From Tetracentron sinense (taxonomy: Eukaryota > Streptophyta > Magnoliopsida > Trochodendrales > Trochodendraceae): DNA of 64,000 nucleotides. This document shows positions 10,979 to 21,840 of this stretch, one piece after another. The stretch spans positions 8,171,072 to 8,235,071 of the forward strand of contig CM026566.1 of the NCBI GenBank assembly GCA_015143295.1, in the 5' to 3' direction. The translations under genes were made by a program, and so were the position numbers. Positions within the stretch are counted from its first letter, which is position 1; each line of letters opens with the position of its first letter. The notes below the pieces were generated by a model. That model was given only the letters and a program-made list of their open reading frames with translations. It was not told where the DNA came from and did no database searches.

Positions 10979-11818
10979 TCACTCATTATCATCATCTGAA
11001 GTAAGCTGTGACTCATAATATGCTCTGAAGTCATGAAGATCACGCTGAACACTCAGCACAGCTGCATCAAGCGAACCAAGACGACCTCTCATCTCTGTAG
11101 TGAACTCCTGGTAGGAGGAAACATGGGTCTTCAGGTCCATATGCATCGCTCTCATCATCCCAGCAAGATCATCAATCGAGGCCGGAGGAGGACGAGATGA
11201 CCCAGCACCAACTTCAGCTTCTTCATCAATATCTCGAAGTGAGGCATGTGAGAAACTCTGAGATAGGGTCTTTTTGTTGATTGGACCCTTAGGTACTCGA
11301 GTAGGAACACCAGGAGGTGCAAATACCCCTTGTGAACCAAGAAGCTTAGTGATAAGGGATCCAAACGGAAGAGCTCCAACTACAGTTTCAGTTCGATGAG
11401 CTTGGATCATCAAATCGATAATGTGTGCTGCAAGATCAATATCATGCCCACTAAGAAGACTGAACAGAAAACGAGCTCTATCTTCCCTAAGGTCCGCAGT
11501 ATGAACCTTTGGGTGGATATTGGCACTCATTACTAGGTTTACAAGTCTTGCATCCCTAGTGAGTTTAGACACTTCAATGAGAGAACCAACCCAAAATGAC
11601 GGAGTACCACTAAGAAAGGTAACAACATTTTCCATGGTTTCTTTATCCTCATCAGTCTTATATCTATAAGGATAATAAGCATTTGGAACTCGAGGACAAC
11701 CAAGAATTGTAGCAATCACATCAGGATTTATTACCACGGATTTTTCTAAAGCTCTAGATTTGAAAGACCAAGATTTTAAGTTGATATCAGAAAAATTGGA
11801 ATAAAATTCCTGAACCAA
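10979..11818 (-). CDS. Extra ORF of element E, plant transposon-protein-like
   Basis: An open frame of at least 279 codons on the same strand as gag-pol, downstream of pol, in the place where SIRE-type copia elements carry an additional gene. The N-terminal part (VQEFYSNFSDINLKSWSFKS, then INPDVIATILGCPRVPN) resembles the domain called putative plant transposon protein, seen in many retroelement-borne ORFs; its biochemical role is unknown. The C-terminal third (from DDLAGMMRAMHMDLK to the DDDNE tail) is charged and helix-prone, possibly a coiled coil. I see no signal peptide or membrane segment, so it does not look like an envelope protein. The first codon counted is TTG and the frame stays open about 80 bases further upstream, so the true start is unresolved. 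A TATA box and two palindromes lie about 240 bp upstream. Intact over the length given. Confidence 0.65.
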   Translation of the reverse strand: MVQEFYSNFSDINLKSWSFKSRALEKSVVINPDVIATILGCPRVPNAYYPYRYKTDEDKETMENVVTFLSGTPSFWVGSLIEVSKLTRDARLVNLVMSANIHPKVHTADLREDRARFLFSLLSGHDIDLAAHIIDLMIQAHRTETVVGALPFGSLITKLLGSQGVFAPPGVPTRVPKGPINKKTLSQSFSHASLRDIDEEAEVGAGSSRPPPASIDDLAGMMRAMHMDLKTHVSSYQEFTTEMRGRLGSLDAAVLSVQRDLHDFRAYYESQLTSDDDNE

Positions 11819-12060
11819 CTGAATAGAAGCAGGACATGATAAATTGAGAATACCTTCCCATTGACGATCGGCAATGAGCTTAGGAAGGTAATAATCATCA
11901 AAGTCTGAAATTTAAAAGGAAACAAGATTTAACTTTGTAAAGCTTGGGAAATTCTTAGAATCGAAAGGAATGACCGTATGGAGGATTTGGAGGAGTAGGA
12001 ACCGAGGGATCGCTCTGGAGGTCGGAGAACAAGTGAAAAGAAAAAATGCGAAATGAGAGT

Positions 12061-12117
12061 TTTATAACCCTGTTCACGAAAGACCGATCGATCGGTCCAT
12101 AACACCGAGCGATCGGT
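12061..12117 (-). promoter_or_regulatory. Candidate internal promoter of element E
   Basis: Two palindromes with the same core as in E's LTR (ACCGATCGATCGGT at 12083-12096, ACCGAGCGATCGGT at 12104-12117) stand 21 bp apart. On the minus strand they are followed by a TTATAAA box at 12061-12067. A purine tract (minus strand GAGGGGGAGA, 12161-12170) lies further upstream. The unit points at the extra ORF about 240 bp downstream. Promoter activity is inferred. Confidence 0.5.
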
Positions 12118-12200
12118 GGTCTGAAAAATTTTTCATGAAATTTTAATATAAAACCATTTTTCTCCCCCTCAATCATAGAAAGTTTTAAACTGAATTTCAC

Positions 12201-13278
12201 CTCAAAATAACCTAATTACCAATCATATAGGCAAACATTGATTTCAACAAAATCATAACAAATTGTCACTCAAGAATATCTACTTTAGAATAGTCATAAA
12301 CTAGGATTATGTATACAACTACGAAGGTTCATCGGTGATCAATATTGGTTTCTGCATCAATTACTCATTTAGAGTCAAGAAACATGTAGAAGTAATGTGC
12401 GAGTGTAAGCAAAGGTCATTACTTGAATTTTTGAAGTGGTAGCATCACATATGTAGGATTTTGACATTATATCGCATATGGGACTCTAAAAAGTTCAAAA
12501 ACTAGAATAAAACCAAGAAACATCCATATTACTTATGATGAGCAATTTTTACCCCAAATTTGACTAATTAAGAATTTTTTTTATTTTATAGTCAAATTGT
12601 ACTCATTGTGAGAATTCTTTTAGAGGACATTGGTGACTTTCACACAAGTGAGAAGGTAGTCCTCTCTAATGACAGTGGGGGCTTTCACACTAGCAACCCA
12701 TATAGATACCTATTGTTTGTCTAGGTAGCCATTATTCACCGTTTGCATTCACTAGAAGCTATCACACAAACTCACTGGTAGTCCTCTCCATGTCAATAAT
12801 TTTTATAATTTTGGGGGCTCACTTAATGGATTTATAAGCTTATTGGTTATACTAGATTTGATTAGTCTAGGGAACCATATTGTATAATATTAGAACCCAT
12901 AAATTGGAACTAACACCATCTCAAAAATCAGTTAGAGTGCATGTGTAACACATAACAACTTTGTTTACTCAACTCTAACTGAAATCATTGATTATGACCA
13001 TTTTCAATCACATGATAGAACAAATAGTTGAACTGTCCTTATTTACTCAATCCTAAATAAAATTTAACCTTGGAGTTAACATTCAATTATGATTTCAAGG
13101 AAACAAATTTATGCATAAAGATAGGAGAGAAGGTCATACAAACACATTATTTTTTGCAATATTTTTCAATTTTTTGAATGTTTTTGGATTTTTATTACTT
13201 AAAGAAAATAACAAAAAAAATAGCTCTATGACATAAATAGAACATGAAGAACACATAGGCTATGAAACAAGTACATCT
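12201..13278 (-). other. Non-coding spacer of element E between pol and extra ORF
   Basis: AT-rich sequence within element E without a recognisable coding frame. Pieces around 12600-12790 repeat the words CTTTCACAC and GTAGTCCTCTC, a weak internal duplication. Nothing else was seen. Confidence 0.5.
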
Positions 13279-16200
13279 TTACTCAACTCCGCACGAACCT
13301 ATGGATTTCCTAAGGAGTTCAAACCTAAGGGAATCTAAGGGTTTTGTTAGAATGTCCGCAAATTGATTCTCTGTTTGGACATACTCTATAGACACAATCT
13401 TTTGCTCAACAAGATCACGGATGAAATGATGTCTTATGTCTATGTGTTTTGTGCGAGAATGTTGAACGGGATTTTTGGAAATATTGATAGCACTAGAATT
13501 GTCACAAGACACAGTCATAGTGCTCTGTTCAATCCCGTAATCATTCAACATCTGCTTCATCCACAGAAGTTGAGTGCAACAACTGCCAGCTGCTATGTAC
13601 TCAGCTTTTGCAGTGGAGAACGAAATTGAATTCTGCTTTTTGCTAAGCCAAGCAACTAAGCAATTTCCAATATAGAAACATCCTCCTAAGGTGCTTTTCC
13701 TATCATCAGCATTTCCGGCCCAATCGGCATCGGAATATCCCACTATTGTGGCATTTGTATCAAAAGAATACAAGAGGCCAAATGATAGAGTTCCACTCAC
13801 ATATCGAATGATACGCTTAACTGCAAGCAAGTGAGACTCTTTTGGGCTCGCTTGATAGCGGGCACAAGCACCAACACTGAAGGCTATGTCAGGTCTAGTA
13901 GCAGTTAGGTAGAGTAAACTACCAATCATGCTTCTATAAGAAGTTTGATCAACATCTTTGCCTGTAGCATCTTTACTAAGTTTTGTAGTAGAACTCATAG
14001 GAGTCCTTACATGCTTAGCAGAGCTCATGCCAAATTTCTTCACTAGATTTTTTGCATATTTGATTTGAGATACTGAGATCCCAGAATCCAATTGCTTGAT
14101 CTGAAGACCAAGGAAGAAACTTAGCTCACCAACCATGCTCATTTCAAATTCATTTTTCATTTGTTCAGCAAATGAACGAGCATGTAAGTCTAATGTGGAA
14201 CCAAACACTATGTCATCAACATATATCTGGGCGATGACAATATCACCTTTCACATTCTTTATGAAAAGGGTTCTGTCTACTCCCCCTCTCGAAAATTCGT
14301 TTTCCAAGAGATAAGTAGTCAGCCTCTCATAGCAAGCTCTTGGAGCTTGCTTTAATCCATAGAGGGCCCTTTTCAGTCGATAGACTTGATCAAGGTGATG
14401 TGGATCTTCAAACCCTTTTGGTTGTTCCACATAGACTTCTTCATGTAGAATGCCATTCAGAAAGGCACTCTTAACATCCATTTGAAAAAGTTTGAATTTC
14501 ATATGGCAAGCCACAGCTAGAAGTATTCTTATTGATTCTAGCCTGGCTACAGGAGCAAACGTTTCATCGAAGTCAATACCTTCAATTTGGGTGTATCCTT
14601 ATGCAACTAACCTAGCCTTATTTCTTATGATAGTACCTTTTTCATCAGATTTGTTCTTGAAAATCCATTTGGTACCTATCACATTTGTATTGTTAGGCCT
14701 AGGTACTAAATACCAAACATCATTCCTAGTAAACTGAAGTAACTCTTCTTGCATTGCATTTATCCAATTATCATCTGCAAGAGCTTCAGCTACATTCTTG
14801 GGTTCAAAAGATGAAGTATAGCAAATGTAGCTAACTTCATTTTCAATTTGTTTCCTCGTTCTCACTCCACTTTCAACATCACAAATTATATCAGTGGGGG
14901 TGTGAGGACTCATTACCCTAGGATGTGTAGGTTTTGATGGAGATGTTTGCTTATCAATAAGAGGAGTTGAAACAGTTTCAACATTTTCATTTTCAGCACT
15001 TTCATCATCCTCAAGTTGCACATATTCAACACCGGAGTCATCCACAACTACATTTATGGACTCCATAATTGTAGAGGATCTCAAGTTATAAACTCGATAA
15101 GCTCTACTGTTGGTGGAATATCCCAGAAATATTCCTTCATCACTCCGGGATTCAAATTTGCCCAGTTGCTCTCTATCCTTAAGGATATAGCATTTACTTC
15201 CGAATTCTCGAAAGTACTTGACACTAGGTTTCTCATTATTCCACAACTCATATGGGGTTTTCCTTGTTCCAGGTCTTACAAAAACTCTATTAACTATATA
15301 GTAAGCAGTGTTAACTGCCTCAACCCAGAAATGAGAAGCTAGATTGTTGCTATGAATCATAACTCTAGCCATCTCTTGGAGAACCCTGTTCTTCCTCTCT
15401 ACTACACCATTCTGCTGAGGTGTAATAGGTGCAGAAAATTCATGTTTGATACCCGACTCATCACAAAAGTCGTTGTACTTAGAGTTTTCAAACTCCTTTC
15501 CATGATCACTTCGAATTCGAGTGATTAGGCATCTTTTCTCATTTTGAATTTTCAAGCAAATACTTTTGAAATTGTCAAAAGCATCAGATTTCTCCCTTAT
15601 AAATGCCACCCATGACATTCTTGAGAAATCATCAACCATAACTAGGATGTATCGCTTTCCACCTAGACTTTCAGTTCTTGTAGGACCCATCAGATCCATA
15701 TGAATTAATTCCAGTGGATATGAAGTAGCAATACTTGAAGTCTTCTTATGTGGGGTTCTAATTTGTTTACCAATTTGGCATGGCCCACACACAGCAGTAG
15801 AAGGCTTTCCTAGTTTGGGAACACCTCTCACAAGCTCTTGCTTAGAGATTTTACATAGGTCTTTGTAGTTCATGTGACCTAGTCTTCGGTGCCACAAATC
15901 AACCTCCTCAATTTTAGTCTTATAACAGACATTTGAGGGATTAGGACTGGGAGTTAAGCCGTAGCAATTGTCAGTGGTTCTCAATCCTTCTAGAACACAC
16001 TTACCTTTACCATTAATGACTAAACATTTATTTTGGGTAAAGTGCACAGCATGATTATCATCACATAGTTGACTTATGCTAATTAAATTAGCTTTCAGTC
16101 CTTCAACAAACAAGGCATCTTTCAATTTAGGTATGCCTGGTGAATCGATGATACCCTTTCCTTTGACTAAAGACTTGCTTCCATCACCAAAAGTAACAGT

Positions 16201-18600
16201 CCCATCTGGACAGTCCTCAAATTGAATAAATAAGGACTTGTTACCTGTCATATGCCGAGAACACCCACTGTTGAAGTACCACATTTCTGTGTTTTGGGCT
16301 TTCAAGGCAGTATGAATGACAAAACACTTAAGGTCTTCCTTTCTTATACACAGTCTTTAAACTTTGTTTAGATCTTTGATCATTAATCTGTGTAGTAGTG
16401 ACCTTTTTCCTTTTTGTCCTCCTTGACCTTTTTCTGTTTTGTTCAGTTCTAGCTTTTTGATAAGTCAAATTGTTTCCTCTTGAATAATCATTTGGAATAA
16501 ATTGACCAGTTCTTGTCCTAGAGATTTGAGCAATTCTATTAACATCATCGCTCAACATTCTAGACTTTTCAGCTAGAACCTGAATCTGCATTTGAAGAGT
16601 CCCTTGACTTTGATTTTAGTTCCATGAACCATTTCGGGGAGCTCTCCTAAAAGCATTACAATTAGGTCGAATGTGACCTCTCACACCACAAAAGTGACAT
16701 GTGGGTATGAATCTTGGGAGAGGAGGAGGATTTCTTCTAACAGGAATTTGATTCCTCAAAGCATTCACTCTAGGAGCTGTATTTCTAGGCTTTACACAAT
16801 TTGTATAAGCCTTAGTACTTGATGTAGAAGGTAAATTTTCTTTAGGATCAGAATGTATTGGCTCAAACACTGCACTAGCCATTGTACCAACAGCTAAAGG
16901 ACCAGCTGGTGTGTCAACATGTCCTATCCCAGATCTACTCGAATTTGATCCATACTTTCTAACTAATTCATCTAGGCAGCTAGTGTTACCAAACATTCTT
17001 ACTTCTTTTTCAAGAGTATAGACCTTCTGAATCAAGTCAGTCTTGTCTTTAAGGGTAATTTGATGTTCTTTTTCAAGAAATTTCATCTTATCAACAAGAG
17101 AGTCTTTAAAAGTTTCCAGCTCCATTTGCAGAGTTCTTAACTCTTCAATTTCTTTCATGGAAGTGTCTCTTTCAACTTCTAATTTTCTGACCACATTAGT
17201 CAATGAGACATTCTCTTCCAAAAGACATTGAACTTTTATAACAAATGCTTCTTTTTCATTTTCCAACTGACTAACTAGTGCACTCTTCTCTTCTGCTACT
17301 AGTTTACAAATATCTCTTTCATTTTGAATGAGTTTGAGTTTTTTGCTCAAAGAGATTTTTGTTTTAGTCAGTTTCAAACTTTCAGCATACAACTTATCAT
17401 AAGTTGTTTTCAAATCTTCATCACTTTCAGAGTCAGTTTGACTCTTCTGTAAGTCATCACTAGACTCAGTATGAATACTCTCATCACTTCTATCCTTTTC
17501 ATCAACCGCAGAGGTAGTCTCAAGAATCCCAGAAAGGGAAACAGTGAAAGCCGTATGATTTCCAGTATCTTCACTTGAAGAGGAACTGTCCGATTCTTCA
17601 TTCTCGGAATCACTGTCATCCCAACAGGCATTCATCACCTTGCCCTTACTCTTCTTCTTGTTAGGACAGTTAGGTGAAATATGACAGAAGCCATGGCATT
17701 CATAACATTGAATACCTTGGGATTTCTTGTCGCCACTCTTGGAATTTTTCTTGTTTTCCCAGGGCTTAGACTTTGACTTCTCAAAAGATTTTCCTCCCTG
17801 TTTGGGATTGAACCTCTTTTTTCGTTCTAAAAAATTTTTGAAATTTTTTAACGAAGAGAGCCATTTCTTCCTCATTCATATCTTCATCACTGTCATCCTC
17901 ATCCAAAGATTCCTTGATAGATTTCAAGGCTAAAGATTTATTCTTCTTGGATGAACGTAGATTGAGTTCATAGGTTTGGAGTGATCCAACCAATTCCTCA
18001 ATCTTCAAAAAGTCAACATTTTTACTCTCTTCGATTGCAGTGACTTTGGGTTGAAATCTCTCTGGGAGAGATCTAAGGACTTTTCTAATTATTTTGGACT
18101 CAGATATTTTCTCACCTAAATTGAAACTAGCGTGGACAATGTCACTAAGTTTTGCATAGAATTCATCAAAAGTGTCATTGTCTTCCATGTTTAAATGTTC
18201 AAATTTGGTGGTTAACATTTGGAGTTTTGAGATTTTAACAGTGGTAGTACCCTCATGGGTAATTTCAAGAATGTCCCAAGCCTCCTTTGCTGTTTCACAT
18301 GAAGAAATTCGTCTGAATTCCTCAGCAATGACTGCAGTAAAGATAGCATTGAGACCTTTAGTGTTCCATCCACTTGAATCAAGCTCTTCTCTGGTCCATT
18401 CATCAGAATATTTGACGACAGTCAAATCACCTACAGTTTTTATGGGCGTAGTCCACCCATTCTGTATAGACATCCAAATTCTCTCGTCAATAGATTTGAG
18501 AAAGGCTCTCATTCTAGCTTTCTAGTATGCATAATTATTTCCATCAAAAAGTGGGGGACGAGAGACGGATCCTCCTTCTCTTAGAGTACTCATGATCACG
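13279..18600 (-). mobile_element. gag-pol region of element E
   Basis: Minus strand. Gag lies at about 18.6-16.3 kb: a UBN2-type domain (ISSCETAKEAWDILEITHEG, LPERFQPKVTAIEES), two CCHC knuckles and a 200-residue helical stretch between them. Pol follows: aspartic protease near 16.27 kb, GAG-pre-integrase near 15.87 kb, integrase core about 15.7-15.3 kb, reverse transcriptase about 14.8-13.9 kb with the YVDD catalytic box, and RNase H to 13279 with [15 protein letters not shown] and TAKAEYIA. All expected domains are present in the usual copia order. The region has a handful of breaks and is otherwise well preserved, which agrees with the near-identical LTRs. Confidence 0.88.
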
Positions 18601-18641
18601 GATAATACAGGATCACACTTAAGGGATTAGCCTTATCAGTG

Positions 18642-18660
18642 AACTCGCTTTGATACCAAT
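18642..18660 (-). other. Primer-binding site of element E
   Basis: Next to the inner end of the 5' LTR the minus strand reads TTGGTATCAAAGCGAGTTC, the usual copia site complementary to the 3' end of initiator methionine tRNA (family consensus TGGTATCAGAGC). Confidence 0.85.
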
Positions 18661-20222
18661 TGAAATTTATCCAGATCAATGATCTCTAAGACCTAGAGGG
18701 GGGGTGAATAGGTCTATCTAATAATTTCTAACCAATTTTAATTTTTCAATTTATATGTTTAGAAATCAATGAAAAATTCAATCAGACAATCCACACAAAT
18801 CAAACACAGAAGATTTTTACGTGGAAAACCCTAACGGGAAAAAACCACGGGACCTTGTGTAGAACCCCGAAAATTTGGTTCACTGTTCAAGTGAATAGTG
18901 TCGAGGACACTAGTATTGTAAGGGCTAAAGGCCCTTATTATAAGTTGGGTTTGGTTAATGAGAGTAAGGATTTCCCTCATAGCCTAAGTGCGATGTGAGT
19001 TTCATGTTAGAATCAAGAAGTGTAAGGTGTTTTGAGAAAACATGCAAAGAGTATAAAACCATACTCAAAGCATTAAATGTATAGTGGTATGAATAATGTT
19101 GATTCAAGGGATTTGTGGCGGACGGGGCCTCCCATGCATATGGGTTGTGCCCAATAGGTTACCTCAGTTTGGTTTTAGAACCTATGGTCGTGAGTTATGA
19201 GAATAGAAATAGGGTGTGTAAAATACCCTAAGGGCTTAAAGGGTTGAAGGTGAATAGGGTTAGTGTACAATGCATTAAAAGGCTTAAGACCTACCATGTG
19301 TTCTTGATATTGGGGGAAGTGAAGTGAAGACTTTATATGTGTATGTTGAGCCTCAAAACAAGAGTATAATAATACTCAAGTATTTAGGGTATAAAATACC
19401 ATAAGTGTGAACGTAGAACCACCGGGAAACCATTTCACAATGTTGTGAATAGCACCATGGGCACAAGTCTTGCAAAGGCTGAGGGCCATTTATGTGACTT
19501 GGTTAAGGGGCATGATAAGAGTAGTCAAATTAGTTTAAGTGTTTATTGTTGGGTGTTTGGATGAATAAATAAGAGTATGACATACTCTAAGTGGGTAAAA
19601 ACATGGGTATAAGGTACCCTAAGTGTTAATGAGTTGCGAGTGAATAGTGTTGTTACGCGAGGCATAAAGAGACCGGGGCCTCTCATGCATGTTGGGGTGT
19701 GCCCCATGATCACCTAGGTGTGTTAAAAAAACCTATGGAGTAATGAGTTATGAGGTGTTAGTATGGTTTTGGAACCGAAGGAAAGGAGTGTGAAACACTC
19801 CTTATGTTCTAAGTGTCAAGAATGGGAATGCCTTAGCATACCCTTGACTTTAAATAGCCCTACTGTTCACAAGGCTCATCGGAATCAAGAGATTCTTGGA
19901 TTTTTGGAAAGGTAATTGAATCCTCTTCGGGGTTCATGTTGATCACTTGTCTTGGTTTTGAGTTGGTGTTAGGTCAAAAGACCGATTTCTGAAGTCGGGT
20001 CGGTTTAAAATCTGGACTGACGAAACCCAGTTTCGGATCAGTCAGCTTTAGGGGAAAAATGGTCCAATAAATATAGAGAATTAGAAATTTTGTAAAACAT
20101 CAAAGTTTTTTTCCTTTGAAAGACGAATCCAACGCAAGTTGAATCGTCAAAAACGGACGAGCGAGTCAAAAGTTATGGCCGAAATACGAAAATGCAAAAA
20201 TGCTGAAAACTTTCTGCAAAAG

Positions 20223-20475
20223 TTGCGATCGCTCGTAGGGACCCTACGAATGATCGTAGCGGAGCTACGAACGATCATAGAGTTGCTACGATCGATCGTA
20301 AATCTCCAGAAATGCTGGAAACTCTCGAGTGAAACTACGATTGATCGTAGAAAGCTACGATCGATCGTAGAAGGCTACGATCGATCGTAAATCGCTACGA
20401 ACGATCGTAGATGCGCGATTTTACTTTCTTGGATGCGATTTTGTTGGGGTTTTTCACCCCTTACACTATAAATAG
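20223..20475 (+). promoter_or_regulatory. LTR B promoter: 4+4 palindromes and TATA box
   Basis: Eight copies of a CTACGATCGATCGTAG-type 16-bp palindrome start at 20223, 20244, 20265 and 20286 (21-bp steps), then 20335, 20355, 20375 and 20395 (20-bp steps). The gap between clusters contains CTCCAGAAATGCTGGAAAC. A CTATAAATAG box stands at 20466-20475, 56 bp after the last palindrome. Just upstream (about 20120-20185) is the GAGTCAAAAGTTATGGCC block shared with B'. Function is inferred from the regular spacing and position. Confidence 0.72.
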
Positions 20476-21604
20476 AAGACTTTAGGAGGGTTTTTGGTTT
20501 ACCCTAAACCAAGGAGAGTTCCTAGAAAGAGAAGGAGAGGATCTTGAGGATTCCAAATAGGGTTTGTTTTGGAATCAAGAAAAGCTTCAACAAGGGTTTG
20601 ATCTTCTCCAAATCAAGCTTGGATCATTCCAATCAAGTGAGGATTTTTCTCAAGGGGTTTCCTTCAACCTAGAAATTGATTCTAAGAGGTTAGTAAAACT
20701 ACTATCTAGCTTTGTTATCATACATGGATGAGAAAAGATGACCCAATGGGTGATTTAGCTTTACTAGGATGCCAAGATCTAAATGTGAATGAAAGTATGT
20801 TTGAATGGAATGTTAGTGATTCTACCTATCTAACTTTGGTATTGTGCAAAATATGAAAAGATGATAAAAAGGGGTTTATAAATTGGGGGTTTTTCTACAG
20901 TATGATCAAATAGACAAATAGTAGTTTATAAATCGGGGGTTTTTCAATAACAAGAATGAACATGTCTATACTTGTAAGTAAATGATGGTATCTCTAAATG
21001 AAACATGGTTTCAAGTATACTATGATACAAATATTAAGTGTGGGAATTTTGGGTGAACTAGAACATGATCAAACAAGTAAATAAGGGTTTATGATTTTGG
21101 GGTTTTCCAATGAAATGGATGAATGTTGTTATGCTAGTGTGTGAGTATTATTATCCTCCAATAAACCATGATTTTAAGTGTGATATGATGAATTAGGCTT
21201 AGAAGCCATGATTGTTATGATGTGATGCAATGAATGAAATGTTCTACATTCTAGAATTGTCTAAGTATGCTATGATGCTAATATACCTTGTATGAACCAT
21301 ATGAGTTAATTAAGGCATTCAAGTATACTATAATGATCATTATGCCTTGCATGAACATGTTTAATTAGTTAAAGCTTTCCACATAGATGTTATATTGCTC
21401 ACAAGCACTCCACGCACGACAAGTATTGCACGACCGTGGTTTTCTCATAAGCATGAATTTCAAGAAATCATAAGAAGGGTTTTCAAAGGCATTCATAAGC
21501 AAGAAGCATAGATGCATAAGAGTTGACTAAGCCAAACTTTGGGTTGGCATTCTAAGATCGGTTACTTCATGCTCACAAGGATCAAGTCTAAGATCTCGCA
21601 TAAA

Positions 21605-21840
21605 CTCCACGGATCATAAGTCTCGCAAGGCTTGTCAAGAACTCATAAGAAACTCACAAGTCTAAGATCTTGCATATGTCTCCAAGGAGAACAAGCTCAC
21701 AAGGATCATAAGCTCACAAGAAGCTCACAAGTACTCATAAGCTCACAAGAAGCTCATAAGCTCACAAGTACTCACAAGCTCACAAGAACTCATAAGAAAA
21801 CACGAGGCTCACAAGCATTCATAAGAACTCATAAGCATAC
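21605..21840. repeat. Short tandem repeat array in LTR B
   Basis: Many imperfect copies of words such as GCTCACAAG and ACTCATAAG, with periods of roughly 8 to 20 bp. It corresponds in position to the 61-70-bp array in B', with which it shares CTCACAAG. Confidence 0.75.

Noticed and set aside
13363-15342. Plus-strand frames inside element E
   Set aside because: They are antisense shadows of the reverse transcriptase and integrase regions read on the minus strand.
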